Shown piece after piece: positions 60,344-64,000 of a stretch of DNA of 64,000 nucleotides. The notes under the pieces were generated by a model, which was not told the DNA's origin, searched no databases, and saw nothing but the letters and a program-made list of their open reading frames with translations. The translations under genes were made by a program, and so were the position numbers. Every line of letters starts with the position of its first letter. The stretch's first letter is position 1. Source of the DNA: Chryseobacterium sp. ERMR1:04 (GTDB lineage Bacteria > Bacteroidota > Bacteroidia > Flavobacteriales > Weeksellaceae); NCBI RefSeq assembly GCF_001297705.1, contig NZ_LIRF01000008.1, forward strand, positions 310,001 through 374,000, read 5' to 3'.

Positions 60344-60723
60344 CAGTTGCTATTTAAAAGTTCAACAATTCCATAAGAAAGCATTAAGAAAGCCACTTTT
60401 CTGTTATTGAAAAGTATCGCTTCTTTAGGTGGAGAGATTAGCATTCCTCCCTTTTCGGTAAGATCTTCTATTGTTTTATCAATATCATCCACTTCATAGC
60501 AAATATGATAGTATGAAATTCTTTTTTTCAAAAGATTCTCCACCGGTTTCCCTGAAACAAGCTCGATATTCAATCCATCTTCTACCGTAATCATACATAA
60601 TTCTGCTTGCTGATTCGGATCGAAAACAACAGGCGTTTCTTCTATGATTTTGTGGAGTTGTCTTATGCTTTGGAGTTCTGCCTGTATATCCTTACAGGCA
60701 ACTCCTACGTGATGAAATTTCAT
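60343..60723 (-). CDS. VOC-superfamily protein (methylmalonyl-CoA epimerase/glyoxalase-like)
   Basis: The 126-residue protein opens KFHHVGVACKDIQ and has paired beta-alpha-beta modules with the metal-ligand pattern His5, Glu54 (LNIELVSG), His73 (YYHICYEVDD) and Glu121 (GIVELL). The pattern fits the vicinal-oxygen-chelate family close to methylmalonyl-CoA epimerases, which act next to a thioester carbonyl. In this operon a plausible substrate is the acyl-ACP thioester, for example epimerisation or isomerisation of a hydroxy acid. It overlaps the ACP stop and the MBOAT start, so all three should be made together. Confidence 0.85.
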   Translation of the reverse strand: MKFHHVGVACKDIQAELQSIRQLHKIIEETPVVFDPNQQAELCMITVEDGLNIELVSGKPVENLLKKRISYYHICYEVDDIDKTIEDLTEKGGMLISPPKEAILFNNRKVAFLMLSYGIVELLNSN

Positions 60724-60962
60724 TACAATTTTGAAGCAATAGAACTTGCCATTTCACCTACTGTGTTCCAGCTTTGAATTTCTGAAGAAGTGAAACGTAC
60801 TTTAAAAGCCTTTTCTACTGCTACAATAAGTTGAATATGAGAAAGTGAATCCCATTCTTCTACATCATTTGCTGTAGTTTCTTCTGTTAGGGTAATATCT
60901 TCGTTATCCAATTCTTCACGGAAAATTTCTGATAGTTTTGCTAAAATTTCTTCTTTATTCAT
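60723..60962 (-). CDS. Acyl carrier protein
   Basis: The 79-residue acidic protein has the carrier motif EEWDSLSHIQLI with the predicted phosphopantetheine attachment at Ser39 (Asp-Ser-Leu). The helices before and after follow the ACP pattern. It is not the fatty-acid ACP (no fab genes adjacent) but a dedicated carrier in the FkbH-methyltransferase-VOC-MBOAT operon, like DltC in teichoic-acid alanylation. The stop overlaps the VOC start (TAATG). Confidence 0.94.
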   Translation of the reverse strand: MNKEEILAKLSEIFREELDNEDITLTEETTANDVEEWDSLSHIQLIVAVEKAFKVRFTSSEIQSWNTVGEMASSIASKL

Positions 60963-60971
60963 AATGTTTAA

Positions 60972-61877
60972 CTATTTTTTTATTTTTAAAAACGATGCAT
61001 ACATGGTTGCAATCTTTCTTTTTTCTGCTTTTTCTAAATCTATATCTTCACTTACAAAATACCTTTCATCTACAATCTCCAGTCCTGCCTCATTAATTAA
61101 ATCTCTGATTTCCTGAACATTGTTAAATAGATAAATATGATCTATGGAAGGGGCATTGGTAGGAGTTGTAATAAAAATAGTTCCTTCTGGTTTTATAAGG
61201 TTTTTGATTTTCTTTAATAACGCTAAAGGATCTTCCACATGCTCTAGCACCTCTCCCATTGTTATGAAATCTTTCTTTTCATCATCATCATTATAATCAA
61301 ATACATTTTTAAGATGATAGATCACCTTGTCACTTTTGATTAAACTTTTTGTAAGCTCAAGAGAAGACTCACTAATATCCAATGCTTCAAAAGTACAATC
61401 ATTACCAATTTTTTCCATTGCGGCTTCAAAATACAAGCCATGACCAGCTCCTATTTCAAGATAAGATTGTATAGGTAAATAGTGTTGAATCCCATTTTTG
61501 AAATATTGATACACATCATAATGATGTTTCCAAAGAAACTGAGAAAGCAATAATCCGTGCATATGAGAAACCATGACATCAGGATTATTATACATTGCTT
61601 TATTTACGGCGTCAAATGAAGTATTCCTATATTTTCCTGTTCTTATAAAATCAAGCATTTCTTCATTAAAATCTCCAATCATTTTAAGATAATAGTTGAT
61701 GGAGTCATCAAATGTAAGACTGTTCTTTTCAAGAATATCTTTATATTTATTGATGAAAACATTATAGTCATTAATATAATGTTCTTCTTCCTTTAAAGAA
61801 GAAAAATTCTTTTGCAACTTTTTACCATGAATGGCATTTTTAGTCGCAATGCTTTCGATTAAGTGTTCAATTTCCAT
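60972..61877 (-). CDS. Class I SAM-dependent methyltransferase
   Basis: The 301-residue protein has an N-terminal helical region of about 130 residues and then a Rossmann-like methyltransferase domain. Motif I is YLEIGAGHGLYFE (Glu141-Gly147), motif II FEALDISESSLEL, and motif IV/post-I DFITMGEVLEHVEDP. TIFITTPTNAPSIDHIYLF is near residue 235. The helical N-terminal part could bind a partner such as the acyl carrier protein. Position between fkbH-like and acp genes suggests methylation of the carrier-bound acid or of the final substituent. Substrate unknown. Confidence 0.88.
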   Translation of the reverse strand: MEIEHLIESIATKNAIHGKKLQKNFSSLKEEEHYINDYNVFINKYKDILEKNSLTFDDSINYYLKMIGDFNEEMLDFIRTGKYRNTSFDAVNKAMYNNPDVMVSHMHGLLLSQFLWKHHYDVYQYFKNGIQHYLPIQSYLEIGAGHGLYFEAAMEKIGNDCTFEALDISESSLELTKSLIKSDKVIYHLKNVFDYNDDDEKKDFITMGEVLEHVEDPLALLKKIKNLIKPEGTIFITTPTNAPSIDHIYLFNNVQEIRDLINEAGLEIVDERYFVSEDIDLEKAEKRKIATMYASFLKIKK

Positions 61878-61880
61878 ATT

Positions 61881-63602
61881 TTATTTAGTGCTTATAAAAA
61901 CTTCTTTTGGCTCATAGCGATCAATATTCAAGACCCATTTTCCTTCATTTTCTATAAACCCTAACCTTTGGTAATGATCCTTCACCATTTGGTTTTTTGC
62001 TGTTGGAAGATATTCGCCTACAACATATTTAAAACCATTCTTTTTTGCTGTCTCAACGATTGTGTTAAGCGTAAACTCCTCCATTCCTCTTTTCAACACT
62101 CGGCAGCTCATCAGCCATGTTTCAATGAAAAGTGTTTCTGCATCTTTCTTTTCCAGGACAATCACACAAATCAATCCGTTGTCACCATATTTATCTACCA
62201 AAGTAAAAGACATGGTATGGTGATCCTCCGAATTCATAAGGCTTTCAACGTCTTGTTCAGTATATCTTACCGTTCTTAAATTAAATTGATTAGAGCGTTG
62301 TGTTAATTGAGAAACCCTAGGTTTTGAAAAGTTATTAAATGCCTGAACATCAGAAACCATCTTCATACTTTTAAGAAAATCTTCTACATTGGTAAAACTA
62401 TCCAACGCAATGGCTCTTTCTGCCTCAACCTGATATTGCTTCGTTCTCTCAGCATCATTTTCAGAGAAGCTTGCGGTTTCAAAAAGATTTAAACCATATA
62501 AATATTCTAAATATTCTGCAGGATCTTCGGGTAATTCCGGAACACAAACGTCAGGAAGATTTTCTCTGACAATGTTTCTTTCAAAAGGATTGTCATCCAG
62601 GAAAACCATAGAATCGAACCCAATATTTAATATACTCTGAATTTTCCTGATATTATCTGCTTTATTCTCCCAATTGGCTACAAACACAGCAATATCGTCT
62701 AATTTAAGAACCATATCAGGATGTTTTTCAAAAGGCTCTTTCGCTTTATCTTCATCATTTTTACTGCAGACCGCTAGAATAATACCTCTCTTCTGCAACG
62801 CTTTAGCCCAATATTGAAGTTCTGTAAAAGCTTTGCCGATTCCTAAACTACCAATCTGTATTTTTTCAAGACCATCATCACCAATAATTCCTCCCCATGT
62901 TGTATTATCCAGATCTAAGATCAAACACTTCTTGAACTTACCTTCTACAGAAGATAAAATACTAACGATATGATGGGATACAATGGGCAGTACATCTAAA
63001 GACAACACCATCTCCGTATTCACATAAATATTGGGAGAAAACATAAAGTTTCTTCCCCATTTATTTTGAATAGAAAGCAAATCTGCGATAAAAAGATTAT
63101 TCTGTCCTATGGCTAATTGTGCAGAAAGTAAATAATTCAATTTATTAAGCTGAAAAACAAAAGAAGATTCAACTTTATGAGCAAAATTCCCAAAAATCTG
63201 ATTATCAATACCTGTAAAATTGCAATAAATAACTTTGCTTTTTGTGCGGTTTTGAATGGTAGTGTATAATTCTTCTATATAATTGATTTTATCCTGAGCA
63301 AAATTCAACTGAGAATTGTATGATTTATAATATTGAGAGAGTAATTTATGTGAAGATTCAAAGATGATCGTATAATCAGCATTAAACTCATAATATTCTG
63401 AAGTAGGATCTAAGATCTGACGGGAAATCTGACCAAAATCTGCTTCAAAAACCTCTAAGTCAAAGCCTTCATCAATAGCAGTACCTTTTAGAGCTACATT
63501 TAAAAACTGGGTTGCAGTATCTCCCAACAACGCCACTTTTATTTTTTTTAGCCCTTCTTCTTTTTTATTTAAATTTTTCTTTAGCTGTGTAAACGTTTTC
63601 AT
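61881..63602 (-). CDS. FkbH-like HAD-IIIC protein
   Basis: I start at the ATG at 63602 (573 residues, MKTFTQLKKNLNKK), matching the usual N-terminus; earlier ATGs lie in or next to the predicted promoter. The N-terminal part is SGNH/Rossmann-like (KVALLGDTATQFLNVALKG). The HAD domain has the nucleophile motif CLILDLDNTTWGGIIGDDG near residue 225, AVCSKNDEDKA near 285, and SMVFLDDNPFERN near 340. The C-terminal GNAT-like domain ends with KNQMVKDHYQRLGF. FkbH and relatives dephosphorylate 1,3-bisphosphoglycerate and load the glyceryl group on an acyl carrier protein. With an ACP gene two steps downstream, the same chemistry is likely here. Confidence 0.92.
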   Translation of the reverse strand: MKTFTQLKKNLNKKEEGLKKIKVALLGDTATQFLNVALKGTAIDEGFDLEVFEADFGQISRQILDPTSEYYEFNADYTIIFESSHKLLSQYYKSYNSQLNFAQDKINYIEELYTTIQNRTKSKVIYCNFTGIDNQIFGNFAHKVESSFVFQLNKLNYLLSAQLAIGQNNLFIADLLSIQNKWGRNFMFSPNIYVNTEMVLSLDVLPIVSHHIVSILSSVEGKFKKCLILDLDNTTWGGIIGDDGLEKIQIGSLGIGKAFTELQYWAKALQKRGIILAVCSKNDEDKAKEPFEKHPDMVLKLDDIAVFVANWENKADNIRKIQSILNIGFDSMVFLDDNPFERNIVRENLPDVCVPELPEDPAEYLEYLYGLNLFETASFSENDAERTKQYQVEAERAIALDSFTNVEDFLKSMKMVSDVQAFNNFSKPRVSQLTQRSNQFNLRTVRYTEQDVESLMNSEDHHTMSFTLVDKYGDNGLICVIVLEKKDAETLFIETWLMSCRVLKRGMEEFTLNTIVETAKKNGFKYVVGEYLPTAKNQMVKDHYQRLGFIENEGKWVLNIDRYEPKEVFISTK

Positions 63603-63624
63603 CATAGGTTTCATTTGCGGTTTG

Positions 63625-63654
63625 CAAAATACAATTAATATCATTTATTTACAA
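63625..63654 (-). promoter_or_regulatory. Predicted promoter of the FkbH-ACP-MBOAT operon
   Basis: On the minus strand TTG (63652-63654), a 20-base spacer and TATTTTG (63625-63631) resemble the Bacteroidota promoter, with the -7 element one base shorter than usual. It would start transcription about 15 bases ahead of the chosen ATG at 63602. Confidence 0.4.
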
Positions 63655-63690
63655 ACCTCTGTTTAAGCTTTAATTAAATGTAATATTTGA

Positions 63691-64000
63691 TTATTTCTTA
63701 TCTAAAACTTTTTCTAAAAGAGGAGCCGTTTTTTCTGAAAGAATTTTAGATCCCTTTTCATTAAGATGCCCATAATCCCATCTATTTTCATATTGATAAA
63801 ACTCAGGATATGCATCCGGATTTACAAGACTTACAACAGGTACGTTGAACGCGTTTTGATATACTTCCAGTTTTTTTGCATCCGGCTCTGCTGGGCCTGG
63901 AATATAGAGTATCAATTGAATGTTTTTTTTCTTACACTTTTCTGAAAACTCATTAATTCTCTTCACCAAAGCTTGATTTGGTGTGTATTTATTTTGATCT
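63691..64000 (-). CDS. C-terminal part of an SGNH/AlgX-DltD-like protein, cut by window edge
   Basis: The frame is open to base 64000, so about 103 C-terminal residues are visible and the start lies beyond the window. It contains NIQLILYIPGPAEPDAKKL, PVVSLVNPDAYPEFYQYENR and WDYGHLNEKGSKILSE, where Asp-x-x-His (DYGH) is the block V motif of SGNH-like acetyltransferases/hydrolases. It is probably a second periplasmic transfer or O-acylation partner for the adjacent MBOAT system. The promoter-like site at 63625-63654 lies between it and the FkbH gene. Confidence 0.7.
   Translation of the reverse strand, partial: DQNKYTPNQALVKRINEFSEKCKKKNIQLILYIPGPAEPDAKKLEVYQNAFNVPVVSLVNPDAYPEFYQYENRWDYGHLNEKGSKILSEKTAPLLEKVLDKK

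Noticed and set aside
1..64000. tRNA, rRNA, CRISPR arrays, complete insertion sequences, replication origin
   Set aside because: Read through for tRNA arms, regularly spaced repeats and transposase motifs; none was found.

Overview
This window is an AT-rich chromosomal segment from a member of the Bacteroidota, most likely a Flavobacteriia relative of Chryseobacterium (Weeksellaceae). That is inferred from two SusC/SusD outer-membrane pairs, a BshC bacillithiol enzyme, a GYDIA-type GHMP kinase, a short NusA, the absence of Shine-Dalgarno sequences, and repeated matches to the Bacteroidota promoter pattern TTG-N19/20-TAnnTTTG. No genome comparison could be run, so the genus is a judgement.

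Layout. (1) 1-6373: the 3' part of a large RHS/YD-repeat polymorphic toxin gene, its probable immunity gene, then a displaced second RHS tip whose toxin is a colicin E3-type ribonuclease split by a frameshift, followed by a second small acidic immunity candidate. (2) 6612-11285, minus strand: a SusC/SusD pair preceded by a SAM-I (S-box) riboswitch and a promoter, pointing to a methionine- or sulfur-related import function. (3) 11481-21941: ordinary metabolic and envelope genes: aroQ, pckA, GYDIA kinase, fabD, a LysM protein with a binding-protein-like domain, bshC, a putative porin and a small exported protein. (4) 22050-26365, minus strand: a second SusC/SusD pair. (5) 26567-31512, minus strand: the rimP-nusA-infB operon with a strong promoter and a terminator-like hairpin in its leader.

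(6) 31588-57996, plus strand: a large surface-polysaccharide locus. It begins with UDP-glucose dehydrogenase and RfbB/RfbA (dTDP-4-keto-6-deoxyglucose). After a terminator and a new promoter come an ABC exporter (Wzm/Wzt type), an ATP-grasp protein, a PglD/NeuD-like acyltransferase, an acyltransferase-3 membrane protein, a WecE/RffA-like sugar aminotransferase, a hexapeptide acetyltransferase, a WbsX-like protein, about nine further glycosyltransferases, two tandem paralogous membrane proteins and an asparagine synthetase. No rhamnose genes rmlC/rmlD are present, so the dTDP sugar is probably diverted to an amino sugar such as dTDP-Fuc4N and then acylated. Export is probably by the ABC route.

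(7) 57999-64000, minus strand, converging on region 6: a compact operon of FkbH-like HAD protein, SAM methyltransferase, acyl carrier protein, VOC protein, MBOAT acyltransferase and an SGNH/AlgJ-DltD-like protein, preceded by a second SGNH-like gene cut by the window edge. Its logic resembles the Dlt pathway: charge an ACP with a small acid, modify it, then transfer it across the membrane onto a cell-surface glycan. I consider this, the SAM-riboswitch-controlled SusCD pair and the frameshifted colicin-type RHS tip the most interesting parts. No tRNA, rRNA, CRISPR array or intact insertion sequence was seen.
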